64,000 bases of DNA from AC-32 sp963717725. GTDB taxonomy: Bacteria; Actinomycetota; Thermoleophilia; Gaiellales; Gaiellaceae. Below the pieces are notes generated by a model, which did no database searches, had not been told where the DNA came from, and saw only the letters and a program-made list of their open reading frames with translations. Location of the stretch: NCBI GenBank assembly GCA_963717725.1, contig CAVQWS010000010.1:186001-250000 (forward strand), given 5' to 3'. Of this stretch, positions 26,170 to 36,315 are shown in pieces (within the stretch, counting starts at the first letter, position 1; each line of letters opens with the position of its first letter). A program made the translations under genes and the position numbers.

Positions 26170-27641
26170 GGCGCCGCGTCGTCGTCCTCGCGCTCGCCGT
26201 CCTCTGCGCGGGGCTTGCGGCGACGCTGGCGGCGACCGCGCGGCAGGGGGTGGCGGTCGATCCCGAGGTCGACGCGCGGCCGGACGGCTGCGGCCGCGAC
26301 TACCTCGCGCAGGCGCAGCAGACGATCCCGACGTGGGCCTACGTCGGTGACCGGAACTCCCCGGCCACCGGGCCGGCGCCGCCGCAGCGACGGCTCGAGG
26401 GCCTGGTCGTCTCGCGGTACGAGCGCGAGCTCGCCGTGCATCCGACACCCGAGGACCTGCCGACCATCCACCGCAGCTACGACCTGAACCTGAACGTGCT
26501 CCCGGATCGCGCCTACCGCTCGCTGCTCGGGGGCTCCGCTGCGGTGCGCAGCGGCAACTTCGCCGGGCAGAACGAGTCGACCGGCCGCGTGCACGTCGAG
26601 CGCGAGCAGGGCTCGCTGCCGTTCTTCGCCTGGCCCGAGGCCGGCGACCGGGTGGCGATGATCGGCTCCTGGGTCTGGGATTGCGGGCACTGGGCCGGCG
26701 GTGGCGAGCGCACCGAGATCCACCCCTTCCGGGCGTTCTGGGTTGCGCGCGAGGCCGAAGGCGACCTGTTCCTCTCCAGCGACAAGACCTTCGCCGGCGT
26801 CGAGGCCGATTGCGCGCACCTGACGAAGGGCGTCGTCACGGCCTTCCGGGCGTGCCTGGCGGCCGAGCCCCCGTGGCAGGACCTGAGCGGCTCGTACCGC
26901 TTCCGGCTGCAGTTGCCCAAGCGCCCGCGCGGCGCGCGGCTGCAGCTGCGCGTGGTGGACGCCGGCAGCAGCGCCGGAGCTCCTCGCGCTCGGACGCACC
27001 TGCGCGGGAACGGCGTCGACGTTTTGCTCGACGTTCATGCCGTAACGGGACAGCGGCTCGTGATCGCGCAGCGGGTGCTCGCGCGCTGGACCCGCGGCGC
27101 GCCGACAGAGCACGTCCGCGTCCGCTTCGTCCGGCTGCTCGTGCGGCGCGCGATGGACCCGGGCTGCCCCGCCGGCCGCAACACCTGCGGCTCGAAAGAG
27201 ACGACGCACGGCGAGCAGTCGACGGCGCCGCCAGGCGAGTGGAACGTCTACGTCGACGCGGCCGGCGTCTGGAAGATGTGGGGCAACGGCCTCCTGCGCG
27301 CCCGCGACGGGCATGTCTTCCACGGCGGCCCGACGCTCGACCTCCACCTCGCGCGCGGGCGCCCGTGGCGCGTGTTCGTGTTCACGCGCGAATGCGACTT
27401 CGGCTCGCTCGGGAACGCCGACGGCGCCGCGCACGCAATGACCCCGTGCCTGCGCTCCTCCGAATTCGGGACCTTCGACGGCGACGACGTGCCCGGGAGC
27501 TCGGTCGTGCGCTTCCGCTCGCCGGCCGCCGCGCTCGGGCTGCACCGCCTGCGCCCGCAGCGCCACGGCTCGACCTGCCCGGCTGTGAACAGGCTCGGCT
27601 GCTACGAGCTGTTGTTCCGCGTCGAGCGCGTCCGGGGGTAG
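26166..27641 (+). CDS. secreted protein of unknown function (491 aa)
   Basis: Starts at GTG 26166, overlapping the transpeptidase stop (GTGA), with an N-terminal signal-like helix (VVVLALAVLCAGLAATLAAT). The mature part is extracellular in character, with scattered cysteine pairs (CGRDY, DCGHW, CPAGRNTC) and many W/H residues. I recognise no family. Coupling to the L,D-transpeptidase suggests an envelope role. Confidence 0.72.
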   Translation: MRRRVVVLALAVLCAGLAATLAATARQGVAVDPEVDARPDGCGRDYLAQAQQTIPTWAYVGDRNSPATGPAPPQRRLEGLVVSRYERELAVHPTPEDLPTIHRSYDLNLNVLPDRAYRSLLGGSAAVRSGNFAGQNESTGRVHVEREQGSLPFFAWPEAGDRVAMIGSWVWDCGHWAGGGERTEIHPFRAFWVAREAEGDLFLSSDKTFAGVEADCAHLTKGVVTAFRACLAAEPPWQDLSGSYRFRLQLPKRPRGARLQLRVVDAGSSAGAPRARTHLRGNGVDVLLDVHAVTGQRLVIAQRVLARWTRGAPTEHVRVRFVRLLVRRAMDPGCPAGRNTCGSKETTHGEQSTAPPGEWNVYVDAAGVWKMWGNGLLRARDGHVFHGGPTLDLHLARGRPWRVFVFTRECDFGSLGNADGAAHAMTPCLRSSEFGTFDGDDVPGSSVVRFRSPAAALGLHRLRPQRHGSTCPAVNRLGCYELLFRVERVRG

Positions 27642-27670
27642 CGAGGCGCCGAGTCGGGTATAAAGCGCAC

Positions 27671-27949
27671 ATGGCTCAACAGAGTGGACAGGACCTCTTC
27701 GCCCAGCTCGCCGAGCGGGGCCAGGACGTGATCGGCCGGATCTCCGAGATGCCGGGCGCGCAGAAGCTCGTCGAGAACGCGAACCAGCTCAAGGAGCGAG
27801 TGGACGACCTCTCGAAGAAGGTTCGCGGACTCGACGCCCTCGAGCGCCGCGTCGCCTCGCTCGAGAAGAAGGTCGACCAGCTCTCGAAGTCGGCCAAGCC
27901 GGCCGCGCGGAAGACCGCCGCCAAGCCGAAGCCCAAGCCGAAGAGCTAG
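27671..27949 (+). CDS. coiled-coil protein with lysine/proline/alanine tail (92 aa)
   Basis: 92 aa. Residues 30-70 are heptad-like (LKERVDDLSKKVRGLDALE, RRVASLEKKVDQLSK), then a histone-H1-like tail (KPAARKTAAKPKPKPKS). This might bind DNA or act as a phasin-like scaffold; neither is proven. The ATG is exactly 6 bases after TATAAA (27659-27664), the best -10 in the window, with no Shine-Dalgarno sequence. Confidence 0.75.
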   Translation: MAQQSGQDLFAQLAERGQDVIGRISEMPGAQKLVENANQLKERVDDLSKKVRGLDALERRVASLEKKVDQLSKSAKPAARKTAAKPKPKPKS

Positions 27950-28848
27950 TCGGGCACGCGCAGCCGCAGTGCGCGCGGCACGATCTCGAAGCGCACCGGC
28001 GTCGTCCCGGGCTGCTCGCCGTCGAGCTCGACCGGCAGTGGCTCGGGAGACTCGATCTCGACGGTCGCGCCCCGCAGCAACGTTGCCTTCGGGTGCGGCA
28101 GGTGGCGGCCGCGATAGGTCTTCGGCAGGGTCAGCAACAGGTCGCGCTTGGTCAGGTCGCCGATCAGGAGCACGTCGAAGAGGCCGTCGTCCGGCTCGGC
28201 GTCGGGGAGCATCTTCATGCCGCCGCCGAGGTAGCGGCCGTTGGCGACGATCACGTCGTGCATGCGACCGCGGTGCTCCTCGCCGCCGGCGCGAACCGTG
28301 ACCTCGCCGCTGCGCCAGCGCGAGAAGACGGCGAACGTGGCCCACGCGTACGAGACCTTGCCGCCGAGGGTCTTCGACGTCTCGTTCGCACGCTTGGCGA
28401 TCGCGCCGCTCATGCCGGCGCTGGCGACGTTCGCGAACAGCGACTCGCCCTCGGCGCCGTCCCAGCCGAGGTAGCGCGCCCGCCCGAGGTCGATCTCGCG
28501 CGTCCGCCCGTGCAGCGCGACCTGGACCGCGGCCTCGAGCTTGCGCGGGATGCCGTAGGTGCGGACGAAGTCCCAGCCGGTCCCGCGCGGGATCACCGCC
28601 AGCTCGACGTCGAGGCCGGCGATCCCGTTGACGACCTCGTTCACCGTCCCATCGCCGCCTACCGCCACGAGCAGCGACGCCTTGGCGGCTGCCTTCCGCG
28701 CGAGCTCGGTCAGGTGCCCTGGCCGCTCGGAGAAGAGCGCGTCGCCCTGCAGCCCGAGCTCAGCGGCCCGGTGCGCCAGCTCAGGCCAGCGCCGTCCCGC
28801 CGCGCCGGCCTCGGCCGCGGGATTGACCAGGAAGATCGTCTTGCTAAT
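27946..28848 (-). CDS. diacylglycerol/lipid kinase, apparent ATT start
   Basis: 300 aa if started at ATT 28848. The N-terminal TIFLVNPAAEAG is the conserved NPxxG-type strand of DAGK-fold kinases. AVGGDGTVNEVVNG near residue 63 binds nucleotide and PRGTGWDFVRT follows. It phosphorylates diacylglycerol or a related lipid. No ATG, GTG or TTG exists in frame between the upstream stop and residue 61; a GTG at 28668 would delete the NPAA strand. ATT overlaps the TAG of the upstream phosphorylase (ATTAG). The fold call is strong, the start inferred. Confidence 0.85.
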   Translation of the reverse strand: MSKTIFLVNPAAEAGAAGRRWPELAHRAAELGLQGDALFSERPGHLTELARKAAAKASLLVAVGGDGTVNEVVNGIAGLDVELAVIPRGTGWDFVRTYGIPRKLEAAVQVALHGRTREIDLGRARYLGWDGAEGESLFANVASAGMSGAIAKRANETSKTLGGKVSYAWATFAVFSRWRSGEVTVRAGGEEHRGRMHDVIVANGRYLGGGMKMLPDAEPDDGLFDVLLIGDLTKRDLLLTLPKTYRGRHLPHPKATLLRGATVEIESPEPLPVELDGEQPGTTPVRFEIVPRALRLRVPD

Positions 28849-29557
28849 GGCTGCCGGTGACGGTCGCGAGCGCGACGCGCGTCATGCGGTCGACCGCGGC
28901 GCGCAGCTCGTCGTCCGAGATGCGCGTGAACTCCTCGCCGATCACGATGTCGCTCACGGTCAGCAGGCAGCCGGCCTTGACGCCGCGCAGGGCGCCGATC
29001 GTGAACAGCACCGCCGCCTCCATCTCGACGCCGAGCACGCCGCGGGCCGACCAGCGCTTGTGCCGCTCCGGGTCCGGGTCGTAGAAGGTGTCGCTGGAGG
29101 CGATCGCGCCGACCCGCAGCGGCTGCTCGAGCTCCTTCGCCGCGTGAACGGCGGCGTGGACGAGCTCCCAGTCGGCCGTCGGCACGTGTGGCTCGCCGCC
29201 GACGTAGTGCCTGGCCGTTCCGTCTGCGGGGACGGCCGAGACCGCGACGATCAGGTCGCCGAGCTGCAAGTCCTGTTGGAGCCCGCCGCAGGTGCCGACT
29301 CGCAGGAAGCGCGTGACGCCGAGCTGCACGAGCTCCTCCATGACGATCGCGGCCGAGGGGCAGCCCATCCCGGTGGACTGCACCGAGACCGGCTTGCCTT
29401 CCCACTCGCCGGAGTAGCCGAGCATCCCGCGCTCGCCGTTTCGTTGCACGGCATTGTCGAAGTAGGTCTCGGCGATGTACTTGGCGCGCAGCGGGTCGCC
29501 GGGGAGGAGACAGGCCTCCCCGTACTCGCCGGGCTCCGCGCGGACATGGATCGGCAT
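28844..29557 (-). CDS. deoD: purine nucleoside phosphorylase, DeoD type
   Basis: 237 aa, the usual hexameric size. MPIHVRAEPGEYGEACLLPGDPLRAKYIAE is the classical opening with the phosphate site GDPLR. GVLGVEMEAAVLFT near residue 178 and VSDIVIGEE near 203 complete the active site. It cleaves purine (deoxy)nucleosides with phosphate. ATG 29557 lies 7 bases after TAGGCT (29570-29565) on its strand, sharing a symmetric -10 with the divergent GNAT gene. Confidence 0.94.
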   Translation of the reverse strand: MPIHVRAEPGEYGEACLLPGDPLRAKYIAETYFDNAVQRNGERGMLGYSGEWEGKPVSVQSTGMGCPSAAIVMEELVQLGVTRFLRVGTCGGLQQDLQLGDLIVAVSAVPADGTARHYVGGEPHVPTADWELVHAAVHAAKELEQPLRVGAIASSDTFYDPDPERHKRWSARGVLGVEMEAAVLFTIGALRGVKAGCLLTVSDIVIGEEFTRISDDELRAAVDRMTRVALATVTGSH

Positions 29558-29564
29558 GCCGGAG

Positions 29565-29574
29565 AGCCTAAAGT
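29565..29574. promoter_or_regulatory. shared symmetric -10 for two divergent leaderless genes
   Basis: Reads AGCCTAAAGT, again of the form ANNNTANNNT. Minus TAGGCT (29570-29565) is 7 bases before ATG 29557. Plus TAAAGT (29569-29574) is 7 bases before GTG 29582. The hexamers share the TA at 29569-29570, exactly as at 13197-13198. Confidence 0.65.
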
Positions 29575-29581
29575 TGCGGCC

Positions 29582-30364
29582 GTGGCCGCGCTGATCGAAC
29601 CGGCGCTGGACGAGATCCTGGCCTTCTGTGCCGAGGACCCGATCGAGCGTGTGTTCCTCGAGGACGTCGCGCGGCGCGGGCTCGGCCGCTTCACCGGGCT
29701 CGCCGACGACGGGCGTCTGCGGGCGCTCTGCCACGTCGGCACGAACCTCGTTCCCTCGGGGAGCGGCTGCGGCGCGTTCGCGGGCGTCGACGGCGCGAGG
29801 CGGGCCCGGCTCGTGATCGGCGAGGAGAACGCGGTCGGCGACTTCTGGGCCGAGGCGCGACACCGGCTCGGCACGCCGCGCGAGGACCGTCCGGGGCAGC
29901 CGGTCTACGTGCTCGAGGAGCCGCCCGAGCCCGGCGAGACCGCGCTGCGCGCCGCGACGCAGGACGACTTCGACCTGCTCGTCCCCGCCTGCGCCGAGGC
30001 CCACCGCGAGGAGCTCGGGATCGACCCGCTCGCGCGCGACCCGGAGAGCTTTCGCTGGCGGACCCGGATGCAGATCGAGGACGGCCGCTCGTGGCTCTGG
30101 GTCGAGGACGGCCGGATCCTGTTCAAGGCGGAGGCGTCGGCGTGGACGCCCTCGGCCGTGCAGCTGCAGCAGGTCTGGGTCGACCCGATCGTCCGCGGCC
30201 GCGGCTACGCCCAGCGTGGGATGCGCGACCTCTGCCGCCTGCTGCTCGAGCGTGTCCCGGCCGTCTGCCTGTTCGTCCGCGCCGAAAACGCGCCGGCGAT
30301 CCGCGTCTACGAGAACGTCGGCATGCGCCACACGATCTCCTACCGCAGCCTCGTCTTCGTCTGA
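29582..30364 (+). CDS. GNAT-family N-acetyltransferase with extra N-terminal domain
   Basis: 260 aa. The C-terminal half is a GNAT domain: QLQQVWVDPIVRGRGYAQRGMRDLCRLLLE carries the acetyl-CoA-binding R/Q-x-x-G-x-G/A loop and NAPAIRVYENVGM the later strand. The N-terminal ~110 residues are a second, degenerate acyltransferase-like domain as in DUF4081-GNAT proteins. Substrate unknown. GTG at 29582 shares the symmetric -10 described for 29565-29574. Confidence 0.85.
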   Translation: MAALIEPALDEILAFCAEDPIERVFLEDVARRGLGRFTGLADDGRLRALCHVGTNLVPSGSGCGAFAGVDGARRARLVIGEENAVGDFWAEARHRLGTPREDRPGQPVYVLEEPPEPGETALRAATQDDFDLLVPACAEAHREELGIDPLARDPESFRWRTRMQIEDGRSWLWVEDGRILFKAEASAWTPSAVQLQQVWVDPIVRGRGYAQRGMRDLCRLLLERVPAVCLFVRAENAPAIRVYENVGMRHTISYRSLVFV

Positions 30365-30417
30365 GCGCGGAAAACGCCCGAATGGGGGAGGTTTGGAGGG
30401 CGGCGAGTGCCGAAGCT

Positions 30418-30888
30418 ATGGACGTGCGGCGACTCGGCCTAACTGCGGCTGGCCTGCTCGTCATCGTCACGGTCGCGCTTGCGCTCGTGACGAATGGGCG
30501 CGCGAAGCCAAATCTGGTGCACACCTGCTCGGCTACCGACCGGCAGTTCATCGACGACGCGCGGACGAACATGACCGCGCTCGAGCTCTGGAGCGAGCAG
30601 TATCAGAGCGGGGACGCCTCGGCCGAGGACGTGGTCGGCCAGGCGCGCGCTGCTGCGAAGATCATGCGCGGCACCGGCCCGACCGACTTCTCGCTGCGGC
30701 AGACCCAGCGCCTCGTGATCGGGATGCTGAACGAGTACGCGAAGGGCGTACAGCTCCACCAGCGGCACCGCGACGCCGGGGCGCAGATGTACCGCGCCTA
30801 CGGCCTGGCGAACTTCGCGCACAACGTCCTTCTGCGCAACCTGCAGCCGCTCGCCAAGCTCGGCTGCGACGTCACGCCGTTGCTCTGA
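30418..30888 (+). CDS. membrane-anchored or secreted protein of unknown function
   Basis: 156 aa with an N-terminal hydrophobic helix (LTAAGLLVIVTVALALVT) and a helical exported domain holding two cysteines (HTCSATD, LGCDV), which could pair. I know no family. An in-frame ATG at 30382 would add 12 residues; neither start has a convincing ribosome site or -10. It lies between the GNAT gene and tilS on the same strand. Confidence 0.68.
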   Translation: MDVRRLGLTAAGLLVIVTVALALVTNGRAKPNLVHTCSATDRQFIDDARTNMTALELWSEQYQSGDASAEDVVGQARAAAKIMRGTGPTDFSLRQTQRLVIGMLNEYAKGVQLHQRHRDAGAQMYRAYGLANFAHNVLLRNLQPLAKLGCDVTPLL

Positions 30889-30916
30889 CGCCTCGCGCCG
30901 CTGCAAGACTGTGGCG

Positions 30917-31880
30917 GTGAGCGAGGAGCTGCGAGCGCGGGTCGAGGAGCAGATTCGCGAGCACGAGCTGATCCCGCCCGCTGGCGAGGTGGTCGCGCTC
31001 GTCTCCGGCGGCGCCGACTCGACCTGTCTCTGGCACGCTCTCGCGCGCGCTCGGCTACCGCGTCTCGGCGCTGCACGTGAACCACGATCTGCGCGGCGAG
31101 GAGTCGGCCGGGGACGCGCGCTTCTGCCGCGACGTGCTCGGCGCCGAGGTCGTGGACGGGCGCGGCGGCACGACGGAGGACGACCTGCGGCAGATCCGCT
31201 ACTCGTTCGCCGCCGACCGACTGCGCGCGACGGGGCACACGGCCTCCGACCAGGTCGAGACCGTGCTCTACCGGCTCGTTGCGAGCGGCAACGCGAAGGG
31301 CATCAAGCCGAAGCGCGAGGACGGCGTCGTGCGCCCGCTCCTGACGCTCTGGCGCGAGGAGACCGAGGCTTACTGCCGCGCCGAGGGCCTCGAGTTCCGG
31401 CGAGACAGCTCGAACGCCGAGACGCGCCGCGGCCTGATCCGCGAGGAGCTGCTGCCGCTGCTCCGTCGCCTCCACCCGGGCGCCGAAGCGAACCTGCTGC
31501 GCCTCGCTGAGCAGCGGCCGTCCAAGCTCGACCTGCTGCTCGCCTCGACGGAGGGCTCGGGCCGCATCGACCTCGGTCAGGGCCTCACCGCCGTGCGCGA
31601 GTACGATCGCGTCTGGCTCGAGCAGACCCCCGTCGCGCTCGAAGGCCGGGTGCGTTGGGGCCCGTGGACGATCGAATCCGAGCTCGCAGGCCTTAAGGTA
31701 CGAAGCTGGCGACCGGGCGACAGGCTCGCCGGGCGCCGCAAGAAAGTGCAGGACGTGTTCGTCGACGCCAAGATTCCGCGGTCTGAGCGAGAGGCATGGC
31801 CCCTCGTCGTACGCGGGCGCGAGGTCGTCGCGGTCCCCGGCCTGATCGACGCGCCGGGAGTGAGGGCCGAGCGCGCATGA
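30917..31880 (+). pseudogene. tilS: tRNA(Ile)-lysidine synthase with one-base frameshift
   Basis: The PP-loop ATPase motif (LVSGGADSTC) is in the first frame; after WHALARA the reading jumps by one base and resumes as YRVSALHVNHDLRGEES, continuing to the normal C-terminus. The shift falls in the CG repeat at 31041-31050. TilS makes lysidine at the wobble base of tRNA-Ile(CAU) and is essential, so a sequencing slip is more likely than a dead gene. Start GTG 30917 with AAGACT six bases upstream; GTG 30911 is also in frame. ATGA overlap with hpt, the standard actinobacterial arrangement. Confidence 0.88.
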
Positions 31881-32437
31881 GCCAGACCGAGCTCGAGCGC
31901 GCGGTCGGCGAGGTCCTGATCGACCGGGAGACGCTCGCCGCGCGCGTGGCGGAGCTCGGCGCGGAGGTCTCGGCCGACTACGAAGGCCGCGACCTGCTGC
32001 TGATCGGCGTGCTCAAGGGCGCCGTCTTCTTCATGGCCGATCTGATGCGGCACCTAACAGTGCCCTGCGAGGTCGACTTCATGGCGATCTCGAGCTACGG
32101 CGACGCGACCGACTCCTCCGGGATCGTGCGCATCCTCAAGGACCTCGACATCAACATCGAGGGCCGCCACGTGCTCGTGGTCGAGGACATCATCGACTCC
32201 GGCCTGACCCTCTCCTACCTGATCCGCAACCTGGAATCGCGTGAGCCGGCGACCCTCGAGGTCTGCGCCCTGCTGACCAAGCCCTCGCGCCGCGAGATCG
32301 ACGTTCCTGTCCGGTATGTCGGCTTCGAGATCCCGAACAAGTTCGTCGTCGGGTACGGCCTCGATTTCGCCGAGCGGTACAGGAACCTGCCCTACGTCGG
32401 CGTATTGGACGAGCACCTGCTGCCCGACACGCTCTGA
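31877..32437 (+). CDS. hpt: hypoxanthine phosphoribosyltransferase
   Basis: 186 aa. LLIGVLKGAVFFMADLMRHL, the PRPP-binding signature VLVVEDIIDSGLTLSYL near residue 105, and KFVVGYGLDFAERYRNLPYVGVL are all typical. It salvages hypoxanthine/guanine with PRPP. The ATG overlaps the tilS stop (ATGA). tilS-hpt-ftsH is the conserved order in actinobacteria. Confidence 0.96.
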   Translation: MSQTELERAVGEVLIDRETLAARVAELGAEVSADYEGRDLLLIGVLKGAVFFMADLMRHLTVPCEVDFMAISSYGDATDSSGIVRILKDLDINIEGRHVLVVEDIIDSGLTLSYLIRNLESREPATLEVCALLTKPSRREIDVPVRYVGFEIPNKFVVGYGLDFAERYRNLPYVGVLDEHLLPDTL

Positions 32438-32501
32438 CCCACCCAATCCGGGCGCCGGTGAGGCTCATACTCACTGGTACCCTGTCCGATAGAGGGCCTA
32501 C

Positions 32502-34457
<1,956 letters not shown>

Positions 34458-34460
34458 GCC

Positions 34461-36218
34461 TTACGCGGTGCCGGCGGCGACGCCGGCCTGCCAGCTTGCC
34501 CAGAGGCGGGCGTAGCGCTCGCCCTGGGCGACCAGCTCGTCGTGCGAGGCGACCTCGACGACGCGGCCCCTGTCCATCACGACCACGCGGTCCGCGCGCT
34601 CTGCGGTCGAGAGGCGGTGGGCGATGATGATCACCGTCCGGCCCTCGACGACAGCTGCCAGTGCTTGCTCGACGGCGGCTTCGGTTGCCGGGTCGAGGCT
34701 CGAGGTTGCCTCGTCGAGCACGATCACGGCCGGGTCGGCGAGCGCGACGCGCGCGATCCCGACCAGCTGCCGCTCGCCGGCCGAAAGCCGCACGCCGCGC
34801 GTCTGCACGTCGGTGTGGATCCCTTCGGGCAGCGCCTCGAAGCGCTCGCGCGCGCCGATCTGCTCGAGTGCGCGCAGAACCGCGTCGTCAGGGGCCTCGG
34901 GGTCGGCGAGGCGCACGTTGTCGGCGATCGAGCCGCTGAAGAGGTGGCCTTCCTGCGGCAGCATCACGATCCGGTGGCGGAGCGACTCGAGCCGCGCGTC
35001 GCGCAGGTCGACGCCACCGAGCGAGATCGAGCCTTCCTGCGGGTCGTACTGGCGCGTCAGCAGCTTGGCCAGCGTCGACTTGCCGGCGCCGGTGACGCCG
35101 ACGAGCGCGACGTGCTCGCCCGCCTCGAGCCGTAGCGAGACGTCCTTGACGACGCGGCCGCCCGCCTCGTAGCCGAACGAGACGCCGCGCAGCACGAGCT
35201 CGCCGTCGGCGGGCAGGTCGACCGCGCCCGGGCGCTCGGTGACCGCGTTCGGCGCCTGCAGCAGGCCGACGACCTTGCCGAGCGCGGCGAGGCCCTGGCG
35301 AAACTCGCCCAGCCATTCGCTGAAGCGCGCGATCGGGTCGAACAGCTGCACCAGGTAGAGCACGTAGGCGGCGATCGTGCCCTCGCTGATCTTCCCGTCG
35401 CGGTACAGGTAGGAAGCCGTGAGCAGCACGGCCACGAGCGCGACGGTTTGCGCGAGCGGGATCATCGTGAAGAGCCGGATGTTCACGTACGACGCCCGGC
35501 GCCAGGCCCCGACCTGCGCCTGGCTGCGAGGCTCGTAGGCGTCGATCGTCTGTCGTTCGCGCCGGAAGGCCTGGATCACGCGGATGCCGGAGAGGCCCTC
35601 CTGCAGCGTGGTCAGCGTCTCCGCGACCCGGTCGCGGATCGCGTGGTAGGCGTGGCCGGCGCCGTGGTGGAACGACCAGCTCGACACGATCAGCACCGGC
35701 AGCGCGATCAGCGAGACGAGTGCCAGCGTGGGCGAGAGGATCACGAGCACGACGACCGTCAGCGCGATCTGGAGGCCGCTGCCGACCACCTCGACGAGCG
35801 CCTCGCGCAGGAACTCGTCGAGCGCCTGCACGTCCGAGGTCAACCGCGAGACGAGCACGCCGGTCCGCTCCTGCTCGAAGAACCCGAGCGGCAGGGCCTG
35901 CAGCTTCTCGAACGCGGCGGCGCGCAGCTGGTTGAGGAAGCGCTCGCTGGCGGTCGCGGCCAGGAGTGTCTGCGCGCGCACGACCAGCGGCTTCAGCGCA
36001 GCGAGCACGAGCAGCGCCACAGCCGCGACGTTGAGCGGGTGCAGGTTGTCCTTGACGATCCCGTTGTCGACCGCGTAGCGCACGAGCGCGGGCCCGGACA
36101 GCGTGATCAGCGTCGAGACGATCACGGCCGCCGCCGCGCCGAAGTAGAGCTTCTGCACCTGTTGCGTCAGCCCGCGCGTCTCGCGCCAGACCTCACGCGC
36201 TGAAGCCCGTTCCATCAT
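34461..36218 (-). CDS. ABC exporter half-transporter, catalytic subunit of a heterodimer
   Basis: 585 aa from ATG 36218. Six transmembrane helices occupy residues ~20-300 and the nucleotide-binding domain follows: Walker A GVTGAGKST, a deviant signature LSAGERQ, Walker B VIVLDEATSSLD with the catalytic Glu present, H-loop AHRLS. Together with the upstream gene it forms a BmrCD/TM287-288-like drug or lipid exporter. Longer in-frame starts exist (TTG 36326, ATG 36245) but would overlap the repaired end of the upstream gene. Start moderately sure, family certain. Confidence 0.9.
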   Translation of the reverse strand: MMERASAREVWRETRGLTQQVQKLYFGAAAAVIVSTLITLSGPALVRYAVDNGIVKDNLHPLNVAAVALLVLAALKPLVVRAQTLLAATASERFLNQLRAAAFEKLQALPLGFFEQERTGVLVSRLTSDVQALDEFLREALVEVVGSGLQIALTVVVLVILSPTLALVSLIALPVLIVSSWSFHHGAGHAYHAIRDRVAETLTTLQEGLSGIRVIQAFRRERQTIDAYEPRSQAQVGAWRRASYVNIRLFTMIPLAQTVALVAVLLTASYLYRDGKISEGTIAAYVLYLVQLFDPIARFSEWLGEFRQGLAALGKVVGLLQAPNAVTERPGAVDLPADGELVLRGVSFGYEAGGRVVKDVSLRLEAGEHVALVGVTGAGKSTLAKLLTRQYDPQEGSISLGGVDLRDARLESLRHRIVMLPQEGHLFSGSIADNVRLADPEAPDDAVLRALEQIGARERFEALPEGIHTDVQTRGVRLSAGERQLVGIARVALADPAVIVLDEATSSLDPATEAAVEQALAAVVEGRTVIIIAHRLSTAERADRVVVMDRGRVVEVASHDELVAQGERYARLWASWQAGVAAGTA

Positions 36219-36315
36219 CGGTCGCGTCTCTTCCGGCCTGCGCATCGACCGGTCGTTTCCGGCGGGCGAGCGGGCAAAGCCCGCACGCTCTGAGGACGCC
36301 GTCGCAAGCGCCGGC

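Noticed and set aside
28559..30364. A 601-codon plus-strand frame upstream of and including the GNAT gene
   Set aside because: Most of it is antisense to the lipid kinase and deoD; only the part from GTG 29582 matches a family and has a promoter-like hexamer.
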